Made by a program: the position numbers and the translations under genes. A stretch of DNA of 64,000 nucleotides from Streptomyces sp. WAC 04229 (GTDB lineage Bacteria > Actinomycetota > Actinomycetes > Streptomycetales > Streptomycetaceae). Below, piece after piece: positions 56,969 through 64,000 of the stretch (within the stretch, counting starts at the first letter, position 1; every line of letters starts with the position of its first letter). The stretch is taken from contig NZ_QHJH01000026.1 in NCBI RefSeq assembly GCF_003947455.1, positions 1 to 64,000 of the forward strand, in the 5' to 3' direction. The notes beneath the pieces were generated by a model that saw only the letters and a list, made by a program, of their open reading frames with translations, did not search any database and was not told the DNA's origin.

Positions 56969-58180
56969 ATGCCTCTCGCGCTTCTGGCCCTCGCGATCGG
57001 GGCCTTCGGTATCGGAACCACCGAGTTCGTGATCATGGGCTTGCTGCCCGAGGTCGCGAGCGACTACGGGGTCTCCATCCCCACCGCCGGCTTCCTGGTG
57101 ACCGGATACGCGCTCGGCGTGATGTTCGGCGCCCCGCTGATGACCGTCCTCGGCACCAAGGTCCCGCGCAAGCGGATGCTGATGCTGCTGATGGGCCTGT
57201 TCATCGTGGGCAACCTGCTCTCCGCCCTCGCCCCCGCCTTCTCCGTCATGCTGATCGGCCGCGTGGTCGCGTCTCTCGCCCACGGCGCCTTCTTCGGCAT
57301 CGGCTCGGTCGTCGCGGCCGACCTGGTCGCCCCGCACAAGAAGGCCGGTGCCATCGCGATGATGTTCACCGGTCTGACCGTCGCCAATGTCGTCGGCGTC
57401 CCGCTGGGCACGCTCATCGGGCAGTCCGCCGGCTGGCGCGTCACCTTCGCCGTCGTCGCCGCGCTCGGCGTCGTGGGTCTGGCCGGTGTCGCCAAGCTGG
57501 TCCCGGACGTGCCCAAGCCCGAGGGCGTGCGGCTGCGCCATGAACTGGCCGCCTTCAAGAACGTCCAGGTCCTCCTGGCGATGGCCATGACCGTCCTCGG
57601 GTTCGGCGGCGTCTTCGCGGCCATCACCTACATCGCGCCGATGATGACCCACGTCGCGGGGTTCGCGGACGGCTCCGTCACCTGGCTGCTGGTCCTCTTC
57701 GGCCTCGGCATGGTCGGCGGCAACCTCGTCGGCGGCAAGTTCGCCGACCGCGCCCTGATGCCGATGCTGTACATCTCCCTGGGCGCCCTGGCCGTCGTAC
57801 TGGCCCTCTTCACCCTCACCGCACACGACAAGATCGCGTCGGCCGTGACCGTCTTCCTCATCGGCGCCCTGGGCTTCGCCACCGTGCCGCCGCTGCAGAA
57901 GCGCGTCCTGGACCATGCGCACGGCGCCCCGACGCTGGCCTCGGCCGTGAACATCGGCGCCTTCAACCTCGGCAACGCGCTCTCCGCCTGGCTCGGAGGC
58001 GTGGTCATCGGCGCCGGCTTCGGCTACACCGCCCCGAACTGGGTCGGGGCCGTGCTGGCCGCCGCCGCCCTTCTCCTCGCCGTCCTCTCGGCCTCGCTCG
58101 AACGGCGCGAGGGCGCGCCCGCCGCGGTCGTCGCGGGCTCCACGCCCGCGGAGCAGCGCGCCGCAGCCGTCCACCACTGA
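56969..58180 (+). CDS. MFS exporter (DHA1 / AraJ-YdhP-like)
   Basis: 403 aa from the ATG at 56969 (MPLALLALAIGAFGIGTTEFVIMG), with GGGAAGG upstream. Twelve membrane helices. The family hallmark GIGTTEFVIMGLLPEVA lies in helix 1, the loop 2-3 motif is GTKVPRKRMLMLLMG, and the helix 5 antiporter motif region is VGVPLGTLIGQSAGWRVTF. Predicted drug or sugar efflux by proton antiport, controlled by the divergent MarR. Confidence 0.93.
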   Translation: MPLALLALAIGAFGIGTTEFVIMGLLPEVASDYGVSIPTAGFLVTGYALGVMFGAPLMTVLGTKVPRKRMLMLLMGLFIVGNLLSALAPAFSVMLIGRVVASLAHGAFFGIGSVVAADLVAPHKKAGAIAMMFTGLTVANVVGVPLGTLIGQSAGWRVTFAVVAALGVVGLAGVAKLVPDVPKPEGVRLRHELAAFKNVQVLLAMAMTVLGFGGVFAAITYIAPMMTHVAGFADGSVTWLLVLFGLGMVGGNLVGGKFADRALMPMLYISLGALAVVLALFTLTAHDKIASAVTVFLIGALGFATVPPLQKRVLDHAHGAPTLASAVNIGAFNLGNALSAWLGGVVIGAGFGYTAPNWVGAVLAAAALLLAVLSASLERREGAPAAVVAGSTPAEQRAAAVHH

Positions 58181-58186
58181 CCGACC

Positions 58187-58220
58187 CGGGGTGCGGGGCC
58201 AGGGCCGTCCCCGCACCCCG
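58187..58220 (+). terminator. terminator of the MFS gene
   Basis: Perfect 12-bp stem CGGGGTGCGGGG / CCCCGCACCCCG, 10-nt loop, 6 bp after the stop. No T run. Confidence 0.7.
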
Positions 58221-58374
58221 CGGTCCACTCCGCACGGCGTTCACCGAAGCACCGCACCGGACGCCGCACCCGCACCACGCGCCGCAGCGCACCGCCGGCG
58301 CACTCCCGCACCTGCACCACGCCGCCGCGCCACCCACCACCGCCCCCAAGGGGCATCGATCAAGGAGAAACCCC
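58221..58374 (+). other. C-rich leader before the GlcG-like gene
   Basis: Strongly C- and CA-rich, with few G or T except near its ends. No gene is seen. The ribosome site AAGGAGAAA lies at its 3' end. Confidence 0.4.
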
Positions 58375-58794
58375 ATGAGCACCACTGCTGTCGCCCCGCT
58401 GACGATCGAGGACGCCGAGTCCCTTGTCACCGCCGCCCACCGCGCCGCCGAGGCCGCCGGGGTGACCGTCAGCGTCACCGTCCTCGACGCGGGCGGTCAC
58501 CTGCTCGCCTTCCGGCGCGACGACCGTGCCGTCCTGATCTCCGGCGAGACCAGCACCCGCAAGGCCTACACCGCGCTCCAGCTGAACGCCCCCACCGCCG
58601 ACCTCGTCGACGCCGTTCAGCCCGGAGGGCTCTTCCACACCCTGCCCACGGCACTCGACCGGCCCCTGCTGTTCATCGCGGGCGGCGTGCCCGTGCACCG
58701 CGAGGGCCGGCTGATCGGCGCGATCGGAGTGGGCGGCGGCGCACCCGACCAGGACCACGGCTTCGCCTCCGCCGCCGTGAAGGCCCTCGCCTGA
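58375..58794 (+). CDS. GlcG/HbpS-family heme-binding-type protein
   Basis: 139 aa, complete GlcG/DUF336 domain: LTIEDAESLVTAAHRAAEAAG, VSVTVLDAGGHLLAFRRDD, TSTRKAYTALQLN, LFIAGGVPVHREGRLIGAIGVGGG, DHGFASAAVKAL. There is no signal peptide, unlike secreted HbpS of Streptomyces, so it is probably cytoplasmic. Members bind heme or small acids; the role here is unknown. It follows the MFS exporter after a terminator and a C-rich spacer. Confidence 0.88.
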   Translation: MSTTAVAPLTIEDAESLVTAAHRAAEAAGVTVSVTVLDAGGHLLAFRRDDRAVLISGETSTRKAYTALQLNAPTADLVDAVQPGGLFHTLPTALDRPLLFIAGGVPVHREGRLIGAIGVGGGAPDQDHGFASAAVKALA

Positions 58795-58818
58795 CGGCAA
58801 GCGGTCAGGTCGCCCCGG

Positions 58819-59757
58819 TCAGCCCGCCGCCACCGTCAGCGGCGCGAACCGTCGGGTCCAGTCACCGGGCAGTTCGGTGATGCCGTACGTCATCACGGCG
58901 TTCGGGGCGACCACCGCCAGGCCGCGTTCCCGCACCCAGGCCAGCAGTTCCTCGTGGCGCGCGTCGATGTCCGTGCGCAGCGGGCGTTCGGTGCGGGCGG
59001 CCAGGGAACCGATCAGCGCCTTCGCCGTCTCGGTGTCCCGGGCGATCAACGGGCCCACGACGTGGGTGTCCATGTTCGGCCAGGCCGCGGCGTAACCGAT
59101 GATCCGGCCGTCCTCCTCGGCGACCCGCAGCTGGTCCGCGAAGGCGGGCAGGCGCGTGACGATGGGGGTGCGGTCGGCGCCGAACACCTCCTCGTCGAGC
59201 CGGAGGATCGTGGTGAGGTCCTCGGCCGTGGCTGCCCGCGTGGCGATCCCGGGCTCGGGCCCCACCATGGTGAAACGCCCACGGACCATCTCCGCCCGGC
59301 CGGTGACCTTGAAGCCGAGCTCCTCGTAGAGCGGCCGGCCGTACGGGGTCGCGTGCAGGGTCAGGGGGGTGGTGCCCAGTTCGGAGACGACGTGGCGCAT
59401 CAGCCTGCGGCCGACGCCCCGGCGGGCGTGGCGCTCGGCCACCAGCACCATGCCGATGGCGGCCAGGGAGGGCCGGCCATGCGGACCGTACTCCGTAACG
59501 GTGCAGGCGGCGACGAGACCACCGCCAGGATCGTCGATGCCGTACCCCGTCCCGGCGGTGAGGAGGAACCCCCATTTGTGCTCCTCGCGCGGCCACCCCC
59601 GGTCCTCGGACAGGTCGGCGCACGCGGTGAGATCGCGGAGCGTCAGACGGCGGATCGGAGCGGAGGCGGGGGAAGGTGTCGGCACGCAGGTCAGGCTGGC
59701 CGACAGCGGGCGCCCGCGTCCACCCGTTTCCGGGGGAACGGGCAAGCTTTTGGCCAT
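58819..59757 (-). CDS. two-lobed GNAT acetyltransferase
   Basis: 312 aa; the start is uncertain (ATG at 59757, or GTG at 59685 giving 288 aa; both ribosome sites are weak). The first GNAT domain (about 35-165) has motif A AERHARRGVGRRLMRHVV and PLYEELGFKV. The second lobe (about 170-310) resembles the Acetyltransf_18 type (RVAEEDGRIIGYAAAWPN). Substrate unknown. Confidence 0.85.
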   Translation of the reverse strand: MAKSLPVPPETGGRGRPLSASLTCVPTPSPASAPIRRLTLRDLTACADLSEDRGWPREEHKWGFLLTAGTGYGIDDPGGGLVAACTVTEYGPHGRPSLAAIGMVLVAERHARRGVGRRLMRHVVSELGTTPLTLHATPYGRPLYEELGFKVTGRAEMVRGRFTMVGPEPGIATRAATAEDLTTILRLDEEVFGADRTPIVTRLPAFADQLRVAEEDGRIIGYAAAWPNMDTHVVGPLIARDTETAKALIGSLAARTERPLRTDIDARHEELLAWVRERGLAVVAPNAVMTYGITELPGDWTRRFAPLTVAAG

Positions 59758-59773
59758 GTCGTGCCTGAGCGGC

Positions 59774-60256
59774 TCAGCCGAGATCGGGGGCGTGCAGAGC
59801 CCGCACCCCTTCGATGTTGCCGTCCAGGTAGTGCCGCAGCGACAGCGGCACCAGGTGGACCGAGGCGATCCCGACCCGGGTGAACGGCACCCGGACGATC
59901 TCGTACTCGCCGGCGGGCTCGTCGACCTCCGGGCCGTGCCGCAGGGCCGGGTCCATGGACCCCAGATGGCAGACGAAGAAGTGCTGCACCTTCACGCCGG
60001 TCGCGCCGCCGTCCTCGCCGATGTGCTCCACCGTGTCCACGAAGCAGGGGACGACGTCGGTGATCTTGGCGCCGAGTTCCTCGTACACCTCGCGGTGCAG
60101 TGCGTCCACCACGGTGGCGTCCTCGGGCTCGACCCCGCCCCCGGGCGTGACCCAGTAGGGATCGACGCCGGGCTTGGTGCGCTTGATCAGGATCAAGTGC
60201 TCGCGGTCCAGGAGAACGGCGCGAGCGGTGCGCTTGACCACGGGTCGGACGGTCAT
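59774..60256 (-). CDS. Nudix hydrolase
   Basis: 160 aa from the ATG at 60256 (MTVRPVVKRTARAVLL). The Nudix box reads GGGVEPEDATVV then DALHREVYEELGAKI. The catalytic REVYEE core is intact, while the first acidic residue appears displaced by one position relative to GX5EX7REUXEE. It probably hydrolyses a nucleoside-diphosphate-linked compound. No Shine-Dalgarno precedes the ATG. A one-mismatch parS lies 22 bp upstream. Confidence 0.9.
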   Translation of the reverse strand: MTVRPVVKRTARAVLLDREHLILIKRTKPGVDPYWVTPGGGVEPEDATVVDALHREVYEELGAKITDVVPCFVDTVEHIGEDGGATGVKVQHFFVCHLGSMDPALRHGPEVDEPAGEYEIVRVPFTRVGIASVHLVPLSLRHYLDGNIEGVRALHAPDLG

Positions 60257-60277
60257 GGGAGAAATGTGGCCCGGTTG

Positions 60278-60291
60278 GTTCCACGTGAAAC
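60278..60291. other. degenerate parS site (one mismatch)
   Basis: GTTCCACGTGAAAC, differing from the consensus at one position, between the Nudix and LysR genes. Binding by ParB would be weaker, if it occurs. Confidence 0.55.
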
Positions 60292-60326
60292 ATTGCCGCG
60301 CACCCACAGCTCGCGAGCCCGTCGGC

Positions 60327-61232
60327 TCAGTTCCAGTCGGCCGCCGCGCGCAGCAGCCACTCATGGGCCCGGGCGATGTGCGGCATCGCCAACGTGCCGG
60401 TCCGCACCACGAGGAAGTACGTCCGCAGCGGCGGTACCGCCGGGTTGTGCAGTGCGACCACCTCGCCGCGCTCCAGCGCCGGTGCGCACAGGTAGCCGGG
60501 CAGTACGGCGAGACCCGCGCCGGCGACCGTGCAGGCGAGGACGGCACGCAGGTCGGGGGCGACGATCGTGCCGGGGGCGGCGGGGCGGGCGTCGAAGACG
60601 GACGCCCAGTAGCGGGCGACGAAGGGCAGCGACTCGTGCACCTCGATCACGGGTACGCGCTCCAGCGCAGGCGCGTCGGTGCTGTGGGGTTTGTCGACGC
60701 CCGCTCGCTCGGCCCAGCTCGGCGCGGCGACCAGGACGTGTTCCTCGTCGCAGAGCGGAGTCGCCGTGAGCAGCACGCCCCGGGGACGCGCCGTGCCGAT
60801 GGCCAGATCATGATGTCCGGCGGACAGCCCCTCCAGGGTCTCCTCCGCGTTCCCGAACGAGGCGCGCAGCGCGAAGCCCTGTCCGTCCTCACCGGTGAGC
60901 TCGGTGAGGGCGGGCAGCGCCCGCTCGGCGGTGAACTCGGGCGGCCCGGCGAGATGCAGGGTCCGCAGGGAGGAGTCGTCCTGGACACCGGTCTCGGCGA
61001 TCTCCACGAGGGCGTCGAGATGAGGCGCGGCCTTGTGCGCGAGTTCGTCGCCGATGGTCGTCGGGGTCACGCCGCGGGCCTGGCGCAGGAACAACGGGCG
61101 GCCGAGCTGGCGCTCCAGCGTGCGGATCTGCGAGGTCACGGCGGGCTGTGAGAGGCCGAGTAGAGCTGCCGCACGCGTGAAGGAACCGGCCCGGTGCACG
61201 GTGACAAAGGTGCGCAGCAAGGCCAGATCCAC
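60327..61232 (-). CDS. LysR-family transcriptional regulator
   Basis: 301 aa from the GTG at 61232, with GAGGGGG upstream. N-terminal helix-turn-helix LLRTFVTVHRAGSFTRAAALLGLSQPAVTSQIRTLE (about 5-40). The C-terminal periplasmic-binding-like effector domain covers about 90-295. The target genes are unknown; the Cys/Met-type PLP enzyme gene upstream on the same strand is a neighbour but not divergent. A LysR-box-like dyad lies in its own promoter region. Confidence 0.92.
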   Translation of the reverse strand: MDLALLRTFVTVHRAGSFTRAAALLGLSQPAVTSQIRTLERQLGRPLFLRQARGVTPTTIGDELAHKAAPHLDALVEIAETGVQDDSSLRTLHLAGPPEFTAERALPALTELTGEDGQGFALRASFGNAEETLEGLSAGHHDLAIGTARPRGVLLTATPLCDEEHVLVAAPSWAERAGVDKPHSTDAPALERVPVIEVHESLPFVARYWASVFDARPAAPGTIVAPDLRAVLACTVAGAGLAVLPGYLCAPALERGEVVALHNPAVPPLRTYFLVVRTGTLAMPHIARAHEWLLRAAADWN

Positions 61233-61272
61233 GGAATGCCCCCTCTTGCGAACGTCTCCGGCCCCCGCGTGG

Positions 61273-61294
61273 CCAACTATAAATATGTCGATAG
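61273..61294. promoter_or_regulatory. LysR-type box upstream of lysR
   Basis: The segment near 61277-61294 has CTAT-N10-ATAG symmetry (T-N11-A type) in an AT-rich patch just upstream of the regulator's start, fitting autoregulation. Confidence 0.5.
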
Positions 61295-61374
61295 GTCGCT
61301 GTCGCTACTGTGATTGGACACTGACACAGAGTCAACTAGCCTTGGTCGCGCGGTTCTTCGCGCGCGGAACCGGA

Positions 61375-61413
61375 GGACGGTCCGAGCCACGAGGGGGGAG
61401 GCTCGGACCGTCC
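61375..61413 (-). terminator. terminator of the PLP-enzyme operon
   Basis: Perfect 14-bp stem GGACGGTCCGAGCC / GGCTCGGACCGTCC with an 11-nt loop, 25 bp after the stop codon of the enzyme gene. Confidence 0.8.
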
Positions 61414-61437
61414 GTTGTACGGCCGTCGTACGTCGGT

Positions 61438-62616
61438 TCAGTCCGCCGTCTCGTCCAGTGCGCGCAGCAGATCGGCCACCAGGTCCTCGGGGTCCTCCGC
61501 GCCGACCGAGAGCCGCACGAAGCCCTCCGGCACCGCGTCGCCGCCCCAGCGCCCGCGCCGCTCGGCCGTGGACCGCACCCCGCCGAAGCTCGTCGCACCC
61601 TCAACCAGCCGCAGCGTGTCGAGAAAACGATCGGCCTGCGCGCGCGTGGCCAGCGTGAAGGAGACGACGCACCCGTAGCGCAGCATCTGCTGCGAGGCGA
61701 TCTTGTGCGAGGGGTCGTCGGGCAGCCCCGGGTACCGCAGACCGGTGACCTCGGGCCGCGCCCGGAGCGCCTCGGCGACCCGGAGCGCGGTGGCGTTCTG
61801 CCGGTCGACCCGCAGCTGGAGGGTGGCGATCGAACGGTGCGCCAGCCAGGCCTCCATGGGGCCGGGGATCGCGCCGACGATCTTGCGCCAGCGCCGTACG
61901 GCGGTCATCGCCTCGGCGTCGCGGCCCGCCACGTATCCGAGGAGGACGTCTCCGTGGCCGGTGAGCTGCTTGGTGCCGCTGGCGACGGAGAAGTCGGCGC
62001 CGAGCTCCAGCGGACGCTGTCCGAGCGGTGTGGCGAGGGTGTTGTCGACGGCGACGAGGGCGCCGCGCGTGTGGGCCGCCTCGACGAGCCGTCGTACGTC
62101 GCACACGTCGAGACCGGGGTTGGACGGTGTCTCGATCCACAGCAGCTTCGCCCCGTCCAGCACGTCGAGCTGGGCGTCCCCGCCGGCCGGCGCGGTGCGC
62201 ACCTCGATGCCGTACGCCTCCAGCTGGGCACGGACCAGCGGCAGCACCTGGTAGCCGTCGCTGGGCAGCACGACCGCGTCCCCGGCGCGCAGCTGCGAGA
62301 AGAGCACCGACGAGATCGCGGCCATGCCGGAGGCGAACACGAGCGTCTCGACGCCCTCCCGCCCGGGAGACTCCAGCTCGCCGATGGCCCTTTCCAGGTG
62401 CGTCCAGGTCGGGTTCTCGTCGCGGCCGTAGGTGTACGGGCCGGTCGGCTCGCCGGGCAGATGGAAGTGGGCGGCGAACACCGGACCGGGCAGGGTCGGC
62501 TCGTGTTTGACGGGTTCGGGCAGCCCGGCCCGCACCGCGCGCGTGCCGTCGCCGCTGCCGGTGGGCGTCCCCGGCGCGGGCCCGCCGTGCTCGTCGTTCG
62601 TAGCGGAATCACTCAT
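61438..62616 (-). CDS. Cys/Met metabolism PLP-dependent enzyme (cystathionine gamma-lyase/synthase-like)
   Basis: 392 aa, fold type I. It contains TYGRDENPTWTHLERAIGELE, FASGMAAISSVLFSQL, ETPSNPGLDVCDVRRL, and VDNTLATPLGQRPLELGAD leading to the PLP lysine in SGTKQLTGHGDVLLGYVAG. The C-terminus has TSFGGVRSTAERRGRWGGDAVPEGFVRLSVG. It would catalyse beta/gamma elimination or replacement at cystathionine-like substrates. Its ATG overlaps the phosphatase stop (ATGA), so it is the third gene of an operon. Confidence 0.92.
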   Translation of the reverse strand: MSDSATNDEHGGPAPGTPTGSGDGTRAVRAGLPEPVKHEPTLPGPVFAAHFHLPGEPTGPYTYGRDENPTWTHLERAIGELESPGREGVETLVFASGMAAISSVLFSQLRAGDAVVLPSDGYQVLPLVRAQLEAYGIEVRTAPAGGDAQLDVLDGAKLLWIETPSNPGLDVCDVRRLVEAAHTRGALVAVDNTLATPLGQRPLELGADFSVASGTKQLTGHGDVLLGYVAGRDAEAMTAVRRWRKIVGAIPGPMEAWLAHRSIATLQLRVDRQNATALRVAEALRARPEVTGLRYPGLPDDPSHKIASQQMLRYGCVVSFTLATRAQADRFLDTLRLVEGATSFGGVRSTAERRGRWGGDAVPEGFVRLSVGAEDPEDLVADLLRALDETAD

Positions 62617-63107
62617 GCCGCCCGTCCCTCCACTCGCTCGCGTACCGCGGCGAGCAGTCCTCCGCTCGCCGCCTCCACCATCTCAAGGCACTCCTCGAAA
62701 CCGTCCGTCCCCCCGTAGTACGGATCCGGAACGTCCAGGTCACCGTCTTCGGCCGCGGGATCGTAGGAGCGCAGCAGGCGCACCTTGGCCGCGTCCTCCT
62801 CCGTGGGCGCCAGCCGGCGCAGGGCCCGCAGATGGCCGGCGTCGAGGGCGATGACGAGGTCGAGGCGGGAGAACCAGGACTGCTGGAACTGCCGGGCGGT
62901 GTGGCCGAGGTCGTACCCGTGCTCCGCCAGGACGGCCACGGTGCGCGGGTCGGCCGCGTCGCCCTCGTGCCAGCCGCCGGTGCCGGCGCTGTCGACCGTC
63001 ACCAGGCCGTCGAGCCCGGCGTCTTCCACGCGCGCGTGGAAGACGGCCTCGGCCATCGGGGAACGGCAGATGTTGCCCGTGCAGACGAAGCAGACGCGGT
63101 AGGTCAT
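62613..63107 (-). CDS. low-molecular-weight protein-tyrosine phosphatase
   Basis: 164 aa from the ATG at 63107 (MTYRVCFVCTGNICRSPMAEAVF). The P-loop is VCTGNICRSP, with nucleophile Cys9, and the general-acid loop DPYYGG lies near residue 130. Streptomyces PtpA-type enzymes of this family influence antibiotic production and differentiation. It overlaps genes on both sides by four bases (ATGA at each junction). Confidence 0.95.
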   Translation of the reverse strand: MTYRVCFVCTGNICRSPMAEAVFHARVEDAGLDGLVTVDSAGTGGWHEGDAADPRTVAVLAEHGYDLGHTARQFQQSWFSRLDLVIALDAGHLRALRRLAPTEEDAAKVRLLRSYDPAAEDGDLDVPDPYYGGTDGFEECLEMVEAASGGLLAAVRERVEGRAA

Positions 63108-63490
63108 CGCGACCGGTCCCCGTCGGGCAGGAACGCGTTGAGGGCCCAGGAGACGATCGAGATGATCAGACCGCCCAGGACTGCGGTCCAGAAACCGTCG
63201 ACGTGGAAACTCACGTCGAGCTTGTCGGCCACCCATGAGGTGAGCAGCAGCATGAGCGCGTTGACGACCAGCGTGAACAGACCGAGGGTCAGGATGAACA
63301 GGGGGAAGGTGAGCACCTGCACGATCGGCTTCACCACCATGTTCACCAGGCCGAACACCAGCGCCACCACGATCAGCGTGACGGCCTTCTCACCGGTGCT
63401 GCCCCCAGTCAGGGTGATCTTGTCGAGCAGCCAGACGGCGACCGCGAGGGCGCCGGCGTTGGCGATCGTCTTGACTAGGAAATTCTTCAT
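63104..63490 (-). CDS. phage-holin-family (PF04020-like) four-helix membrane protein
   Basis: 128 aa from the ATG at 63490 (MKNFLVKTIANAGALAVAVWLLD). Four hydrophobic helices with the family segments LVFGLVNMVVKPIVQVLTFPLFILTLGLF and VVNALMLLLTSWVA. Despite the family name these are ordinary chromosomal proteins and not evidence of a prophage. First gene of the operon with the phosphatase and the PLP enzyme. Confidence 0.92.
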   Translation of the reverse strand: MKNFLVKTIANAGALAVAVWLLDKITLTGGSTGEKAVTLIVVALVFGLVNMVVKPIVQVLTFPLFILTLGLFTLVVNALMLLLTSWVADKLDVSFHVDGFWTAVLGGLIISIVSWALNAFLPDGDRSR

Positions 63491-63549
63491 GTGTCTGATC
63501 GTGGCAGACGCGATCGGATACGAACGGTGAGGCAGGGGCGGACGAGGCG

Positions 63550-63867
63550 ATGAAGGCATTCCGGCTGGACGAACTGGAGGCGGAGCGCGCCGCCAACGAC
63601 GGTGCCTACCTGCAGTTCCTGCGTGAGCGGAACATGTCGGTCGGCCTGTACGCCCTCGACGCGGGTACGTCCGATCCACAGAACCCGCACGCGCAGGACG
63701 AGGTGTACTTCGTGGTGAGCGGGCGGGCGGCGATCACCGTGGGCATGGAGACCACCCAGGTCGCCCGCGGCAGTGTGGTCTACGTCCCGGCCGGGGTCGC
63801 CCACAAGTTCCACCACATCAGTGAGGATCTTCGGGTTCTCGTGGTGTTCTCTCCGCCGGAGAGCTGA
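63550..63867 (+). CDS. cupin-domain protein
   Basis: 105 aa with a single beta-barrel cupin_2 domain. Metal-ligand motifs are NPHAQDEVYFVVSG (His and Glu) and PAGVAHKFHHI (His). ATG with GAGGCGG upstream; divergent from the holin-like gene by 59 bp. Metal enzyme or small-molecule sensor; function unknown. Confidence 0.88.
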   Translation: MKAFRLDELEAERAANDGAYLQFLRERNMSVGLYALDAGTSDPQNPHAQDEVYFVVSGRAAITVGMETTQVARGSVVYVPAGVAHKFHHISEDLRVLVVFSPPES

Positions 63868-64000
63868 GTCCTCACCCGGGGTTCCCTAGGGGAACGGTCA
63901 GGGGGAGACAAGGGGTGCGTGCGCCCTGCCGGGACCTTCGCGGCCCTAGCATCGGGTGCAGGACATCAGAGCATTCCCAGCGGGAGACCGGGCCCACGCG
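63868..64000. other. intergenic end of window with inverted repeat
   Basis: No gene is seen. Inverted repeat GTTCCC-TAG-GGGAAC at 63881-63895, and a TAGCAT hexamer near 63948 that could be a -10 for a gene beyond the window. Confidence 0.35.

Noticed and set aside
63104..63490. Prophage, suggested by a phage-holin-family protein
   Set aside because: This family is widespread in bacterial chromosomes, the gene is in an operon with a phosphatase and a PLP enzyme, and no phage genes are near.

Overview
The window is the origin-proximal core of an actinomycete chromosome, almost certainly Streptomyces or a very close relative. The base composition is very GC-rich and starts are often GTG. The gene order gyrA-gyrB-dciA-recF-gnd-dnaN-[oriC]-dnaA-rpmH-rnpA-yidD-yidC-jag-rsmG-parA-parB is the classical Streptomyces oriC neighbourhood. 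It carries a dispersed set of parS sites (eleven exact copies of GTTTCACGTGAAAC and one one-mismatch copy) and DnaA boxes of the TTGTCCACA type.

Layout. (1) 1-3.9 kb: a large STAND-ATPase/WD40 protein, cut off or frame-interrupted at the window edge, next to a tRNA-Ile gene. (2) 4-16.8 kb, minus strand: DUF3566 membrane protein, gyrA, gyrB, the DciA-like DUF721 protein, recF, gnd, dnaN, then oriC (about 13.9-14.8 kb, at least 17 DnaA boxes), then dnaA. (3) 17.2-23.2 kb, plus strand: rpmH, rnpA, yidD, yidC, jag/khpB, rsmG, parA, parB. (4) 23.3-34.1 kb: a GNAT protein, then (minus) trxA, trxB, an anti-sigma/ECF sigma pair, a membrane pseudokinase, murJ and a DUF6049 protein. (5) 34.3-47.1 kb: the CCA-adding enzyme, an LppU/SCO3897-type protein, an MFS exporter, inositol-phosphate synthase with its PadR regulator, a class A PBP, a polytopic glycosyltransferase, an alanine-racemase-fold protein, FemX and a small membrane protein. 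(6) 47.3-52.4 kb: rpsF-ssb-rpsR-rplI, a MATE exporter and dnaB. (7) 52.5-64 kb: an accessory flank with a FAD monooxygenase/TetR pair, serine hydrolase, acetyltransferases, MarR/MFS pair, GlcG/HbpS-like protein, Nudix hydrolase, LysR regulator, a three-gene operon (holin-like membrane protein, low-molecular-weight phosphatase, Cys/Met-type PLP enzyme) and a cupin.

How it works together. Most of the core serves replication initiation (DnaA, DnaN, DciA, DnaB, RecF, gyrase, SSB), origin segregation (ParA, ParB, parS), membrane protein insertion (YidC/YidD), tRNA/ribosome maturation (RNase P, RsmG, CCA enzyme, L34/S6/S18/L9), and peptidoglycan precursor flipping, branching and polymerisation (MurJ with a pseudokinase partner, FemX, class A PBP). 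The sigM/anti-sigma/trxBA block matches the order seen near the origin of Mycobacterium, and padR-ino1-PBP-rpsF-ssb-rpsR-rplI-dnaB matches a second mycobacterial block.

Most notable non-gene signals: three perfect palindromes of 40, 42 and 54 bp whose exact centre is parS and which sit where transcription terminators belong; DnaA-box clusters upstream of dnaB and in the parA leader; a tandem 21-bp repeat beside oriC; several leaderless promoter arrangements; and well-formed operator palindromes for the PadR, TetR, MarR and LysR regulators.
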